A DNA stretch of 56,632 bases from Pleomorphomonas sp. (GCA_029976075.1 JARKNW010000126.1:1-56632); one strand, 5' to 3'. Numbered from the stretch's first letter, positions 17,737 to 27,637 are shown. Notes: generated by a model not told the origin, from the sequence alone. Numbers and translations are program-made.

Positions 17737-18216
17737 TCAGTTTAAGCCCGCCTTGTCGAGGCCGTAGAGCTTGTCGGCCGAACCGGGGACCGCCTTGAAG
17801 GAAATGGCGAGCCGGTTCCAGGCATTGATGGTCATGATCGAGAAGGTCAGGTCGGTTATTTCCTTCTCGGAGAACTGGCCGCGCACGCGCTCGTAGAGCT
17901 CGTCGGGAATGCCGCCTTCCGGCAGCCTGGTCACCGCCTCGGTCCAGGCAAGCGCCGCCCGCTCGCGCGGGGCGAACAGGTTCGATTCATGCCAGATGGC
18001 GACGTGGTAGAGCCTCAGCTCGCTCTCGCCGTGGATCTTGGCTTCCTTGACGTGCATGTCGAGGCAGAAGGCGCAGCCGTTGATCTGCGAGGCGCGGATT
18101 TGCACGAGGTCGTGGAGCTTCTGTTCGATGGAGCTGCTCTTCACCGCCATGCTGAGGTCGGACATCTTCTTGATGAGTTCGGGGGCTTGCTGGGCGTAGT
18201 TCAGGCGCTGGGTCAT
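17737..18216 (-). CDS. Carboxymuconolactone decarboxylase/AhpD-like protein
   Basis: A 159-residue all-helical protein of the CMD/AhpD family. The core motif CAFCLDMHVKEA (about residues 47-58) contains the CxxC and downstream His of the AhpD-type peroxidase active site, so alkylhydroperoxidase or related thiol-redox activity is likely. No peroxiredoxin gene is adjacent. Upstream it has the palindrome shared with the Rrf2 gene, which strongly suggests control by that regulator. Confidence 0.88.
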   Translation of the reverse strand: MTQRLNYAQQAPELIKKMSDLSMAVKSSSIEQKLHDLVQIRASQINGCAFCLDMHVKEAKIHGESELRLYHVAIWHESNLFAPRERAALAWTEAVTRLPEGGIPDELYERVRGQFSEKEITDLTFSIMTINAWNRLAISFKAVPGSADKLYGLDKAGLN

Positions 18217-18255
18217 GGTGTTTTTCCTTCGATCAAGGACATCTCATGTCCTTGT

Positions 18256-18270
18256 GGATATTTAATATCC
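18256..18270. promoter_or_regulatory. Rrf2 operator, site 2
   Basis: GGATATTTAATATCC is a perfect palindrome around a central base, matching site 1 at 17143 in 12 of 15 positions including both outer arms. It is 40 bases upstream of the AhpD-like start (minus strand). Confidence 0.7.
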
Positions 18271-18300
18271 GTAATATCTGGACGGTAAAGCCCATCCGTC

Positions 18301-18337
18301 ATAAGCTCCGGACATAAGGCCTATGCCGGGAGCTTAT
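18301..18337. promoter_or_regulatory. Inverted repeat at the LysR-type gene start
   Basis: ATAAGCTCCGG (18301-18311) is mirrored by CCGGGAGCTTAT (18326-18337) with one extra G; the right arm ends four bases before the LysR start codon. It could be the autoregulatory operator or a hairpin that covers the ribosome site. Confidence 0.5.
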
Positions 18338-18341
18338 TGGG

Positions 18342-19292
18342 ATGGATATCGTTGGCGCGCTCAGGACGTTCCTGCGGGTGGCCGAGACGGGGTCATTTTC
18401 GGCTGCCGCGCTCGATCTCAGGCTGACGCAGCCGGCGGTTTCCCGGCAGATTTCAGTGCTGGAGACTCATCTCGGCATGCGCCTTCTGCATCGCTCGACC
18501 ACCGCGCTGGCGCTGACGTCGGAAGGCGAGCGGACCATTCCAATGGCGCTGAGGGTCGTCGAGGCGGTGGAGGCGCTCGGCGAGGCTGCCGGGGCGGTGG
18601 GAACGGTGTCGGGCAAGGTGCGGCTATCCCTGCCGGCGCCGCTGGGCCTGTTCATGAGCGAGCGGATGGGAGTTCTTCTCGACCGCCATCGGGGGCTTCA
18701 GGTCGAACTGCTGTTAAGCGAGGAGCCGTCGGATCTGGTCGGCGAAGGCATCGACCTTGAGGTGCGCCTCGGCGCCGTCGATGAGGCCGGCCTGATAGGC
18801 CGCAGGATTGGCTGGACGACCGCCTTTCTCGTCGCGGCGCCGGCCTATCTCGAAAGGCGCGGGGCGCCGCAAACGCCAGCCGATCTGATCCAACATGACT
18901 GCATCTGCTACAGGCGCGGCGGCGACGGTTCGCCCTGGCTGTTTTCCGACGGGGCGGAGGAGGTGGCCGCGCGTGTCTCGCCTCGCCTGACCGTCGACAG
19001 CGCGGTTGCCGTTCATCGCGCGGCGCTCGCGGGGAGCGGTCTCACGATCCTCTCGCATATCCTGGCTGGTCCCGACATCGCGAGCGGCCGTCTCGTCAAG
19101 CTGATGCCGGATTACCCGCCGTCCCGCTTGCCGATCAATCTGGTCTATCCTTCCCGCCGCAACATGCCGATGCGTGTCAGGACCGTCATCGATTATCTCG
19201 TCGCGGAGGTGCAGGGCGATCGGCTCATGGCCTCGTCTTCGGCATCGGGGCCCAAGAAAACTTGGTTTGCAGAGGTTGGCGAGGACGGCTGA
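18342..19292 (+). CDS. LysR-type transcriptional regulator
   Basis: A 316-residue LysR protein. The winged helix is classical (LRTFLRVAETGSFSAAALDLRLTQPAVSRQ cut at residues 7-36), followed by the two-lobed substrate-binding domain (from about residue 90). This resembles the subgroup that regulates neighbouring oxidoreductases. There is no divergent enzyme gene of its own: the upstream gene belongs to the Rrf2 pair. Target unknown. Confidence 0.88.
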   Translation: MDIVGALRTFLRVAETGSFSAAALDLRLTQPAVSRQISVLETHLGMRLLHRSTTALALTSEGERTIPMALRVVEAVEALGEAAGAVGTVSGKVRLSLPAPLGLFMSERMGVLLDRHRGLQVELLLSEEPSDLVGEGIDLEVRLGAVDEAGLIGRRIGWTTAFLVAAPAYLERRGAPQTPADLIQHDCICYRRGGDGSPWLFSDGAEEVAARVSPRLTVDSAVAVHRAALAGSGLTILSHILAGPDIASGRLVKLMPDYPPSRLPINLVYPSRRNMPMRVRTVIDYLVAEVQGDRLMASSSASGPKKTWFAEVGEDG

Positions 19293-19369
19293 TGTTCGGC
19301 AGAGCGAGTGACCGCGAATGGATCTCGGGATTGCTGGCGCCAACCCCGTTCAAAACTCCGGCTTGCATG

Positions 19370-19389
19370 CATACCGACTAGTTGGTATG
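19370..19389. promoter_or_regulatory. TetR operator ahead of the TetR-VOC-GST operon
   Basis: CATACCGACTAGTTGGTATG is an inverted repeat with one mismatched pair around the centre ACTAGT. It lies 21 bases before the tetR start and overlaps where the promoter must be, so autoregulation is expected. Confidence 0.7.
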
Positions 19390-19410
19390 TCTTGTTGCAA
19401 GGAGGAAGCA

Positions 19411-20031
19411 ATGGCAAGAAGCGCAGGCAAGCCCGATGCCCGTTCAAAGCTGCTGGACGCGGCTCTCACGGTGATCCGCACCAAGGGCTATTCGGCCACC
19501 ACCGTGGACGATCTCTGCGCGGCGGCGGGCGTGACCAAGGGTGCCTTCTTCCATCACTTCAAGACCAAGGACGAGCTGGGCGTTGCCGCCGCCGATCACT
19601 GGTCGGAGACCACCGGCGCCCTATTCGCGGCGGCGCCCTATCACCAGCTTCGCGATCCGCTCGATCGCGTTATCGCCTATCTCGATTTCCGCAAGGCGCT
19701 GCTGAGGGGCGGTGTGCCCGATTTCACCTGCCTTGTCGGCACCATGGTGCAGGAGACCTACGAGACCGCGCCCGATATCCGCAACGCCTGCGATCGCAGC
19801 ATCAGCGGACACGCGTCGACGCTCGTCGCCGACATCGAGGCGGCGATGGAGGAGCGCGGCATGACGCCCGCGTGGACGGCTGCCTCGCTCGCCCTGCATA
19901 CCCAGGCGGTTCTGCAGGGGGCGTTCATCCTTGCCAAGGCCAAGGGCGGGGGCAGGGTGGCGGCGGAGAGCGTCGACCACCTCAAGCGCTACATCCAATT
20001 GCTGTTCGGCCGCGTGCCGAGCATCAACTGA
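19411..20031 (+). CDS. TetR-family transcriptional regulator
   Basis: A 206-residue TetR repressor. The N-terminal helix-turn-helix reads LLDAALTVIRTKGYSATTVD and TKGAFFHHFKTKDELG; the C-terminal part is a helical ligand domain. ATG 19411 is chosen for AAGGAGGAAG just upstream; the longer frame from 19318 would run through the operator. It heads a unit with a VOC protein and a glutathione transferase, so the inducer may be an electrophile handled by them. Confidence 0.9.
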   Translation: MARSAGKPDARSKLLDAALTVIRTKGYSATTVDDLCAAAGVTKGAFFHHFKTKDELGVAAADHWSETTGALFAAAPYHQLRDPLDRVIAYLDFRKALLRGGVPDFTCLVGTMVQETYETAPDIRNACDRSISGHASTLVADIEAAMEERGMTPAWTAASLALHTQAVLQGAFILAKAKGGGRVAAESVDHLKRYIQLLFGRVPSIN

Positions 20032-20101
20032 GCGGGCTCCGGTGAGGACGGTCACCGGGCACCTTTGAAGCCGCTCAAGACCCCAGGAGGAGGAAGCTGA
20101 C

Positions 20102-20584
20102 ATGACCGATCTCGTGACGTGTCTGTGGTTCGACCATGGTGAAGCCAGGAAAGCGGCTGAGTTCTATGCCAGGACTTTTCCCGACAGCCATGTCGGCCGC
20201 GTCAACACGGCTCCCGGCGATTTTCCCGGAGGCGGGGGTGGAGACGAGCTGACCGTGGAATTCACGGTGCTCGGCCGGAAGTTCGTCGGCCTCAATGGCG
20301 GCCCGAACTTCAAGCCCGATGAAGCCGTCAGCTTCATGGTGGTGACCGAGAACCAGGAGGAAACGGACCGCTATTGGACCGCCATCGTCGAAGGCGGCGG
20401 CGCCGAGAGCTATTGCGGCTGGTGCAAGGACCCGTGGGGCTTTTCCTGGCAGATCACGCCGCGCCTGTTGCTCGACCTGACGACGAGTTCCGATGGCGCC
20501 AAGGCGAAGCGCGTCTTCGATGCGATGATGCAGATGCGCAAGATCGATATCGCCACGCTGGAAAAGGCGGCGGCCGCCGCCTGA
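20102..20584 (+). CDS. VOC-family protein (PhnB/3-demethylubiquinone methyltransferase-like)
   Basis: A 160-residue glyoxalase-fold protein. It begins [25 protein letters not shown], as in the PhnB-like group, and has [18 protein letters not shown] and the aromatic loop [16 protein letters not shown]. The methyltransferase name used for the group is historical; enzymatic activity is unproven. AGGAGGAGG precedes ATG 20102. It is the second gene of the TetR unit. Confidence 0.82.
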   Translation: MTDLVTCLWFDHGEARKAAEFYARTFPDSHVGRVNTAPGDFPGGGGGDELTVEFTVLGRKFVGLNGGPNFKPDEAVSFMVVTENQEETDRYWTAIVEGGGAESYCGWCKDPWGFSWQITPRLLLDLTTSSDGAKAKRVFDAMMQMRKIDIATLEKAAAAA

Positions 20585-20603
20585 TGCATCCCCGGAGGCT
20601 TCG

Positions 20604-21269
20604 ATGATCCCGACCATCACCGCCTTCGCGTGTTCTCCCGATCGTGGCCGGGGCCTGGCGCGCGACATGCGCGTGCGCTGGGCGCTCGAAGAGGCGGGCT
20701 GGCCTTACGAGGTGAGGCTCGTCTCCTTCAAGGAGACGAAGGAGACGGGGCACCTGGCGCTCCACCCGTTCGGCCAGATCCCGACCTATGAGGATGGCGA
20801 CCTGGTGCTGTTCGAAACAGGATCGATCGTCCTGCATATCGCCGAGCAGACCCCGGTTCTGTTGCCACGGGCGGCGAAGCCACGGGCGCGGGCGATCACC
20901 TGGATGTTCGCGGCGCTCAACACGGTGGAGCCGCCGATCCTCGATTACGCGAACGCCAGGATCCTGGAGAGCGACAACGCCTGGGGCGAGGCGCGCCTGC
21001 CGCTGGTGATCGACCGGGTGCGCGCGCGACTCTATCAACTGTCCGCTCATCTTGCGGAGGCCGATTGGCTCGACGGCGCGTTCAGCGCCGGCGACCTGAT
21101 GATGGTGTCGGTGTTGCTTCGCCTGAGAGCATCCGGCCTTCTCGACGAGTATCCGAATCTTGCGGCCTACATCGCCCGCGGCGAAAGCCGCCCCGCCTAT
21201 CGGAGGGCTTTCGCCGCGCAGCTCAAGGTGTTCACGGAAGGGGCGGAATCCCGGACGAGCGCCACCTAG
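20604..21269 (+). CDS. Glutathione S-transferase
   Basis: A 221-residue GST with a thioredoxin-like N-domain (LHPFGQIPTYEDGDLVLFETGSI, with the cis-Pro and the Glu-Thr/Ser pair that holds the glutathione gamma-glutamyl end) and a helical C-domain (residues 90-210, motif FSAGDLMMVSVLLRL). It should conjugate or reduce electrophiles. It lies 19 bases after the VOC gene as the last gene of the TetR unit. Confidence 0.88.
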   Translation: MIPTITAFACSPDRGRGLARDMRVRWALEEAGWPYEVRLVSFKETKETGHLALHPFGQIPTYEDGDLVLFETGSIVLHIAEQTPVLLPRAAKPRARAITWMFAALNTVEPPILDYANARILESDNAWGEARLPLVIDRVRARLYQLSAHLAEADWLDGAFSAGDLMMVSVLLRLRASGLLDEYPNLAAYIARGESRPAYRRAFAAQLKVFTEGAESRTSAT

Positions 21270-21305
21270 CTGGTGGTTGCAGCAAGGGCCGCCCGGGCGA
21301 GGCGG

Positions 21306-22193
21306 TCAGCCGGTCATCCTGGCGTAATCGTCCACCAGCTCACCGATGGAGGGGTGGCGGGCGAGGACTTCGGGGCGGCAGATGACGCCGATGTCCCAGC
21401 AGAGGTCCGGCTCGAGGAGCGGCAGGCAGACGTTCTTGCGAATGACGGCGTCGGGGATCAGTCCCTTGACGAAGACGAACGTCGCCTCGTTGTCGGCCAC
21501 CACGCCATAGGCGACGTTGAGGTCGTGGCTGATGCGTGTCCGGATGGTGGGGGCGAGGCTCGCCCGGCGAAACTGGGCCATCAGTTGCCCCTGCATCCGG
21601 AAGCTGTCGTCCAGCATCACCTGCGGGTAGCGGACGATGTCCGCAAGGCGAAGGCTCGTCCTGTCGGCCAGGGGATGCCGGGGGCCGAGAAGCACCACGT
21701 AATCATCGCGCAAGAGGCTGAGGTAGGTGAGATCCTTGTCGGCGGCGGGGATGATGGTGATGGCGAAATCGAGCGAACCATCCAGAACCGAGGTTTCGCA
21801 TTCGCTGTCGGAATACTCGGCCATGTCGAGATGCAGGTCGTGATAGCCGGCGACCAGCTGCATGAACCGCTCCACGCCGAGACTGAACAGCGTGCCCGGC
21901 GAGAAGCCCATCTTCAGCTGCGCCTGGCGCGCCTTCGGGTTGGCGCCAACGCTGTCCTTGATGTCCTCGGCGGCGGTCAGGATCAGTTCGGCCTTTTCCT
22001 TGAGGCGCAGTCCCCTTTCGGTGGGAATCATGCCGCGCGCCGTCCGGAGGAACAGCCGCACGCCCAGCTCCTCTTCCAGCATGATGATCTTGCGGCTCAC
22101 GGCCTGCTGGGTCACGCAGAGCCCTTCGGCGGCGCGGGTCAGCGTGCCGACGCGGTAGACCTCCATGAAATACCTGAGCGAATCGAAGTCCAC
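21306..22193 (-). CDS. LysR-type transcriptional regulator
   Basis: A 295-residue LysR regulator. From the GTG at 22193 it reads VDFDSLRYFMEVYRVGTLTR, then CVTQQAVSRKIIMLEEELG, a typical helix-turn-helix; the effector domain follows (ADRTSLRLADIVRYPQVML). The frame is open to 22256, but the family N-terminus fits the GTG. It lies downstream of the flavoprotein/alcohol dehydrogenase operon on the same strand, with a terminator hairpin between, so it may control that operon from its own promoter. Confidence 0.85.
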   Translation of the reverse strand: MDFDSLRYFMEVYRVGTLTRAAEGLCVTQQAVSRKIIMLEEELGVRLFLRTARGMIPTERGLRLKEKAELILTAAEDIKDSVGANPKARQAQLKMGFSPGTLFSLGVERFMQLVAGYHDLHLDMAEYSDSECETSVLDGSLDFAITIIPAADKDLTYLSLLRDDYVVLLGPRHPLADRTSLRLADIVRYPQVMLDDSFRMQGQLMAQFRRASLAPTIRTRISHDLNVAYGVVADNEATFVFVKGLIPDAVIRKNVCLPLLEPDLCWDIGVICRPEVLARHPSIGELVDDYARMTG

Positions 22194-22262
22194 GAGACCG
22201 CCCCGCTCCCTGTGTGCCGTTGCGCTTGCCCAAGCCCACCTTAGCCCAATCGCCATCGGGGC

Positions 22263-22301
22263 AAAACGCGCTTGAGGCGCCCTTTGGAGGGGCGCCTCAA
22301 G
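22263..22301 (-). terminator. Rho-independent-type terminator after the alcohol dehydrogenase gene
   Basis: A perfect 12-base stem (22271-22282 with 22290-22301), a seven-base loop, and on the minus strand a short TTTT three bases past the stem. It separates the dehydrogenase stop from the LysR start. Confidence 0.7.
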
Positions 22302-22308
22302 GCCAGGC

Positions 22309-23457
<1,149 letters not shown>

Positions 23458-23476
23458 GTTGTTTTCTCCAATGAAA

Positions 23477-25426
23477 TCAAAGCTGGAAGGCGGTCTGGTA
23501 GCCCGTCTCAAGCGCGTTGCGGATGCGACCGGGCTTGACGGCGTCGCCCAGCAGGAACACGCGGTCGAAGGCGGCGGTGAGGTGCTCCATCGGCACGGCG
23601 GTCGAGCGGTTGCCGGGCGACAGCACGTAGCGGTCGAACTCGAAGGTCTTGATGTCGCCGGTCTCGCGCTGTTCGAAGGTCGCCTGCCGTCCCTTGATCT
23701 CGACGAGGCGGTGGCCGGCGTAGAAGTCGACGTCGTGCGTCTTGAGATGGGCCATGATGTCCAGGAGATTCTGGAAATACAGCCCGGGGCCGATGGCGTC
23801 GGCCATCTCGAACACGGTGACCTCGTTGTCCTGGTTGGCCAGCAGTTCCGCCGTCTCGATGCCGGTCATGCCCGAGCCGATCACCGCCACCTTGGAACTG
23901 GCGATGGTCGTCTTGCCCGAAAGCACGTCCGTTGCCGTGACCGTGGTATCGGAGGGCTTGATGTTCGGCGGCGTGAAGGGTTCGGATCCCACGGCGACCA
24001 GCACCGCATAGGGCTGGAGGGCGGCGATCTTCTCCACCGTTGCCTCCTCGCCCAAGCGGACCTCGACGCCGGCCTTCTTCACCTGGCCCACCAGCCAGTC
24101 GAGCAGCCAGCCGATCTTTTCCTTGCCCGGCGGCACTTCGGCCAGCAGCAGTTGGCCGCCGAGGCGGTCGTGCCGTTCGAAGATGACCGGCCGGAACTTG
24201 CGGCGCGCGAGAACCCGCGCCGCTTCCAGGCCGGCGGGGCCGCCGCCGATGATCGCCACCACGCGGCCGGCGCCGTCCTCAGGCATGTTGCCGTAGCGGA
24301 TCTCCCGGCCCGCCTCGATGTTGATGGCGCAGCGGCAGGGCAGGTGGGTGAAGTCGGCCGAGATCAGCGTTTCCATGCAGAACAGGCAGGAGATGCAGCG
24401 GCGGATGTCCTCGACGCGCCCTTCCTTCGCCTTGAGGGCCCATTCGGGGTCGGCGAAGTGCTGGCGGGCGGATCCGACGAAGTCGAGCTTGCCTTCGGAA
24501 AGCACCTTGTCGGCGAAGGCCGGATCGCGGATGGCGGCAACGCCGATCACCGGCACCTTGACCGCCTTCTTGACCGCCTCGGCCAGATAGAGCTTCCAGC
24601 CCTGCCCGTAGGACGTCGGCTCCCAGGCCACGCTCATGGTCTCGTAGATGCCGGCGCTGACGTCGATGGCATCGACGCCGAGCTTCTCGAGTTCCTGGGC
24701 GATGCGGACGCCGTCCTCCAGCTTCAGGCTCGGCTGTCCCTCGACGAACTCGTCGACGGAAAGGCGCACCACCAGCGGGAAGTCCGGGCCGCAAGCGCGG
24801 CGGATGCCCTCGACGATCTCCGCGAGGAAGCGGAGGCGATTGTCGAAGCTGCCGCCATAGCGGTCGTCGCGGCGGTTGGTGTAGGGGCTCAGGAACTCGT
24901 TGACGAGATAGCCGTGGGCGCCGTGCACCTCGACGCCGTCGAGCCCGGCTTTCTTGAGGCGCTCGGCCGCGGCGACGAACTTGCCGACCATGTCGGCCAC
25001 TTCCTCGGTGGTCATGGCCGACGTCGGCTGGTGAACGACGCCGCATTCGGTCGCCGATGGCGCCAGCATCGGCAGGTTCTCGTTGATGGCGCTGACGCCC
25101 TGCCGGCCGGGGTGATAGATCTGGCCGATGATCCGGGCGTCGTGGGCGTGAATGCTGTCGGCGAGCCGCTTGAGGCCGGGAATGTAGCGATCGTCGGCCA
25201 CGGCGATCTGGTGTGTGTTGCCCTTGCCGCGCCGGTAATCGACGATCATGCATTCGGTGAAGATGAGCCCGACGCCGCCCTTGGCGCGTGCCGTATAGAA
25301 GGCAACGTCGGCATCCGATACCGACCCGTCGGGGTTGGCCAGATAGTTGCCCATCGGCGACATGACGACGCGGTTCTTGAGTTCAAGCGCACCAATGCGC
25401 CCCTTCGAGAAGATGTGCGTGAACAT
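23477..25426 (-). CDS. FMN/FAD/4Fe-4S oxidoreductase (dienoyl-CoA reductase / TMADH-like)
   Basis: A 649-residue multidomain flavoprotein: an Old-Yellow-Enzyme TIM barrel (1-340; VVMSPMGNY, HGAHGYLVNEFLSP with the catalytic His pair region), a 4Fe-4S site with Cys344, 347, 350 and 364 (spacing CxxCxxC as in trimethylamine dehydrogenase rather than CxxCxxxC of FadH), an FAD site IIGGGPAGLEAAR (392-404) and an NAD(P) site VIGSGMTGIETAE (about 510). Full length for the family. It could reduce 2-enoyl compounds or demethylate amines; the Cys spacing leans to the TMADH side. It is first in an operon with the iron ADH. Confidence 0.88.
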   Translation of the reverse strand: MFTHIFSKGRIGALELKNRVVMSPMGNYLANPDGSVSDADVAFYTARAKGGVGLIFTECMIVDYRRGKGNTHQIAVADDRYIPGLKRLADSIHAHDARIIGQIYHPGRQGVSAINENLPMLAPSATECGVVHQPTSAMTTEEVADMVGKFVAAAERLKKAGLDGVEVHGAHGYLVNEFLSPYTNRRDDRYGGSFDNRLRFLAEIVEGIRRACGPDFPLVVRLSVDEFVEGQPSLKLEDGVRIAQELEKLGVDAIDVSAGIYETMSVAWEPTSYGQGWKLYLAEAVKKAVKVPVIGVAAIRDPAFADKVLSEGKLDFVGSARQHFADPEWALKAKEGRVEDIRRCISCLFCMETLISADFTHLPCRCAINIEAGREIRYGNMPEDGAGRVVAIIGGGPAGLEAARVLARRKFRPVIFERHDRLGGQLLLAEVPPGKEKIGWLLDWLVGQVKKAGVEVRLGEEATVEKIAALQPYAVLVAVGSEPFTPPNIKPSDTTVTATDVLSGKTTIASSKVAVIGSGMTGIETAELLANQDNEVTVFEMADAIGPGLYFQNLLDIMAHLKTHDVDFYAGHRLVEIKGRQATFEQRETGDIKTFEFDRYVLSPGNRSTAVPMEHLTAAFDRVFLLGDAVKPGRIRNALETGYQTAFQL

Positions 25427-25811
25427 CTTGTGTCCTCTGTATTGGTCTCGACCTATCTGTGTCTTCGACGAAAGTATGAGGTGCCGATGAAGGCGTCTGT
25501 TTCTGATTTAGTTATTATACTTACGTCGTTTGTCTGTATTTATAGTTTAGATAGACATCACGAACCAATATAGACTTCAAACACAATTGTTTTGTACATG
25601 GTACAACGCGTTGTTGTAGGTGGTTACATTCAGGGGCGGTGGAGATCGGTGGGCCGGATCGGTGCCGGAAGTTTGGGAGAGTTCCTGTCGGCGTGATGCC
25701 GGAAGGACGGAGGGGCAGCGCGGAAAGCAAATGCCTGTGCCGGCCGTGTCGCCGCCTTGCCCTGATCCCCGCGCGGCCTTATTGCTGGGGCACGCGAAAC
25801 GGAGGAAACCC
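25427..25811. other. AT-rich intergenic region
   Basis: About 385 bases, of which 25490-25625 is clearly richer in A/T than anything around. It holds the promoter of the flavoprotein operon and the operator-like palindromes at 25592-25614. I see no credible small gene. Confidence 0.5.
25592..25614. promoter_or_regulatory. Two overlapping palindromes, candidate operator
   Basis: TTGTACATGGTACAA (25592-25606, six-base arms around ATG) overlaps ACAACGCGTTGT (25603-25614, perfect). Their location within the AT-rich promoter region suggests a regulator site for the flavoprotein/ADH operon or for the HlyU-like gene. Confidence 0.5.
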
Positions 25812-26096
25812 ATGTCGTTCCTGAAGAAACTGTTCGGCCTCGGTGACAGCGCCCCGGCGGCGGAAAAGCCGGCCGAGACGCAGGAGTACAAGGGCTTCAA
25901 GATTGCCGCGACGCCGTTCAAGGATGGCGGCCAGTGGCAGCTTTGCGGCGTGGTCAGCCTGGAAGAGAACGGCGTGGTGCGCGAGCACCGCTTCATCCGT
26001 GCCGACAAGTTCTCCGACGCCGACACGGCCCGGGAGATGGCCTATGAGAAGGGCAAGCTGATCGTCGATCAGCTGGGGCGCTCTGTCTTCGACTGA
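25812..26096 (+). CDS. HlyU-family small protein
   Basis: A 94-residue member of the HlyU family. It reads MSFLKKLFGLG, then EYKGFKIAATPFKDGGQWQLCG and FIRADKFSDADTAREMAYEKGK, the typical pattern of alphaproteobacterial members. In Vibrio HlyU activates haemolysin, but the alphaproteobacterial proteins have no known target. GGAGG precedes ATG 25812. Its 3' end overlaps the convergent CGNR gene by 28 bases. Confidence 0.8.
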   Translation: MSFLKKLFGLGDSAPAAEKPAETQEYKGFKIAATPFKDGGQWQLCGVVSLEENGVVREHRFIRADKFSDADTAREMAYEKGKLIVDQLGRSVFD

Positions 26097-26743
26097 CCTC
26101 TGTCGGGCTCGACCGCCTCGGCTTTCAGGCGCAGCCGGTGGCGCTGTGCCTTGACGCGGTTGCCGCAGGTGTCCATCGCGCACCAGCGGCGCTTCTGCGA
26201 CCGGCTGGTGTCGAGGAAGACGCCGCCGCACGGGTCGGCTTCGCACATGCGCAAGGTGCCGGCGTGCGGCAGGGCCAGGAAGGCGCCGATGGCGAGCGCC
26301 GCGCGGGCGAGCGGCAGGGCCATGTCCGCTCCTGCAAGCGGATCGGACGGCAGCCCGGCGATCGCCAGTTCGGGCGCGCCGAGCGCCGTGGTGACCATGC
26401 GGCGCAGTCCTTCGAGTGGCTCGTCGAGAGAGGCGGTGGGCAGCTCGGTACGGGTTGCCTCGCCGAGATAAATCTTCCAGGTGTCCCGCAGGCGGATGGC
26501 GGCTGAAAAGACATCGGCCGCCTGCAACGGCATGCCGGCCTCGGCTGCCTTGAGGCGGTCGCGCTCCTCGTTCGACAGCAGGCCCGCGACCGCCGCCCAA
26601 TCGATCAGCGCCGAATAGCCGGTAAGAAAGTCGATCTCGCGCCCGTCGCGCCAGTGGCGGGTGTTGGCGAAATCAAGCGCCGCGTCGCCGCCCAGCATCC
26701 TGAGCCGCCCCAGTTCCGAGAAATAGGCTGGCACATCGTCCAT
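26069..26743 (-). CDS. CGNR zinc-finger (ABATE-domain) regulator
   Basis: A 224-residue protein with an N-terminal ABATE domain (GGDAALDFANTRHWRDGR at residues 18-35) and a C-terminal CGNR zinc finger (CEADPCGGVFLD, then RRWCAMDTCGNRVKAQRHR). Such proteins are DNA-binding stress regulators, often autoregulated. A palindrome lies in the divergent gap to the DUF2066 gene. Confidence 0.88.
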   Translation of the reverse strand: MDDVPAYFSELGRLRMLGGDAALDFANTRHWRDGREIDFLTGYSALIDWAAVAGLLSNEERDRLKAAEAGMPLQAADVFSAAIRLRDTWKIYLGEATRTELPTASLDEPLEGLRRMVTTALGAPELAIAGLPSDPLAGADMALPLARAALAIGAFLALPHAGTLRMCEADPCGGVFLDTSRSQKRRWCAMDTCGNRVKAQRHRLRLKAEAVEPDRGQSKTERPS

Positions 26744-26764
26744 TGATCGACCCTGTCATGTCGT

Positions 26765-26784
26765 GTAACCTCTTATGGGGTTAC
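26765..26784. promoter_or_regulatory. Inverted repeat in the CGNR/DUF2066 divergent gap
   Basis: GTAACC, eight bases, GGTTAC. It is 22 bases upstream of the CGNR start and 41 upstream of the DUF2066 start, a natural place for CGNR autoregulation. Confidence 0.55.
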
Positions 26785-26824
26785 TTGGTGCCCATGTTGC
26801 GACCTCACAATAGCGAGGGGAACC

Positions 26825-27637
26825 ATGCGACGCATTCAATTGTTTCCGCCAGCCTTTCTGCTCCTGGCCGCGCTTGCCGGTCCGGCCGCCGCCTTCGAGC
26901 CGAGCGACATCTATACCTCGCAGGTGGTGGTGAGCGGCCAGGGCGAAGCCAACCGCCTCACCGGTTTCGGCATCTGTCTCGAACGGGTGCTGACGCGCGT
27001 CACCGGCGACGTCACGCTTTCGGCCAAGCCGGAGGCCAGGGCGGCGATGACGAGGGCGGCCGATTATGTGGCCGCCTATTCCTATCGCGATCGTCTCGAG
27101 GGCCGGCCCGTTCACGACGAGCAGGGCACCTACGACCGGCCTCACAATCTCACCTGCCGCTTCAAGACGGCGCCGCTCGACGGGCTGATCGGCGAGCTCG
27201 GAGGCAAGCCCTGGCTGATGCGCCGGCCGGTGATCGCCGTGTTCCTCGCCGTCGAGAAGCCGGCAGCCCGTTACATGGTGGCCGCCAACAATCAGCGCGA
27301 TCTTGCGATGCGCCAGTCGTTCGGCAATGCCTCCAACCTGATCGCCCTCGATGCCGTGTTTCCGCCGGAGACGGCGGCGCTCAACCTCGACGCCGCCCAA
27401 CTCGATCCGTCGTCAACGGCTCTCAAGGCGGTGGCCGAGGCGGCGGGGGGCGATCTGCCCCTGGTCGGCCGGCTCGTCTGGAGCGACGCGGATCTCGGAT
27501 GGGTGGCCGACTGGGCACTGGAACAGGGCGGGACCGTCCACCGCTGGTCGGTGCGTGGCGTGAGCTTCGACGATGCCTTCCGAACGGCGCTGCGGGGCGC
27601 GGCGCGACTGTTGTCGGGGAGTGGCGAAGCTCAGTAA
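26825..27637 (+). CDS. DUF2066 exported protein
   Basis: A 270-residue protein with a clear signal peptide (FLLLAALAGPAAAFE, cleavage near residue 24) and the DUF2066 region from there on (GEANRLTGFGICLERVLTRVTGD, then CRFKTAPLDGLIGELGGKPW and a VIAVFL strand). Likely periplasmic. Function unknown. It is followed after about 90 bases by a thioesterase gene on the same strand. Confidence 0.72.
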   Translation: MRRIQLFPPAFLLLAALAGPAAAFEPSDIYTSQVVVSGQGEANRLTGFGICLERVLTRVTGDVTLSAKPEARAAMTRAADYVAAYSYRDRLEGRPVHDEQGTYDRPHNLTCRFKTAPLDGLIGELGGKPWLMRRPVIAVFLAVEKPAARYMVAANNQRDLAMRQSFGNASNLIALDAVFPPETAALNLDAAQLDPSSTALKAVAEAAGGDLPLVGRLVWSDADLGWVADWALEQGGTVHRWSVRGVSFDDAFRTALRGAARLLSGSGEAQ

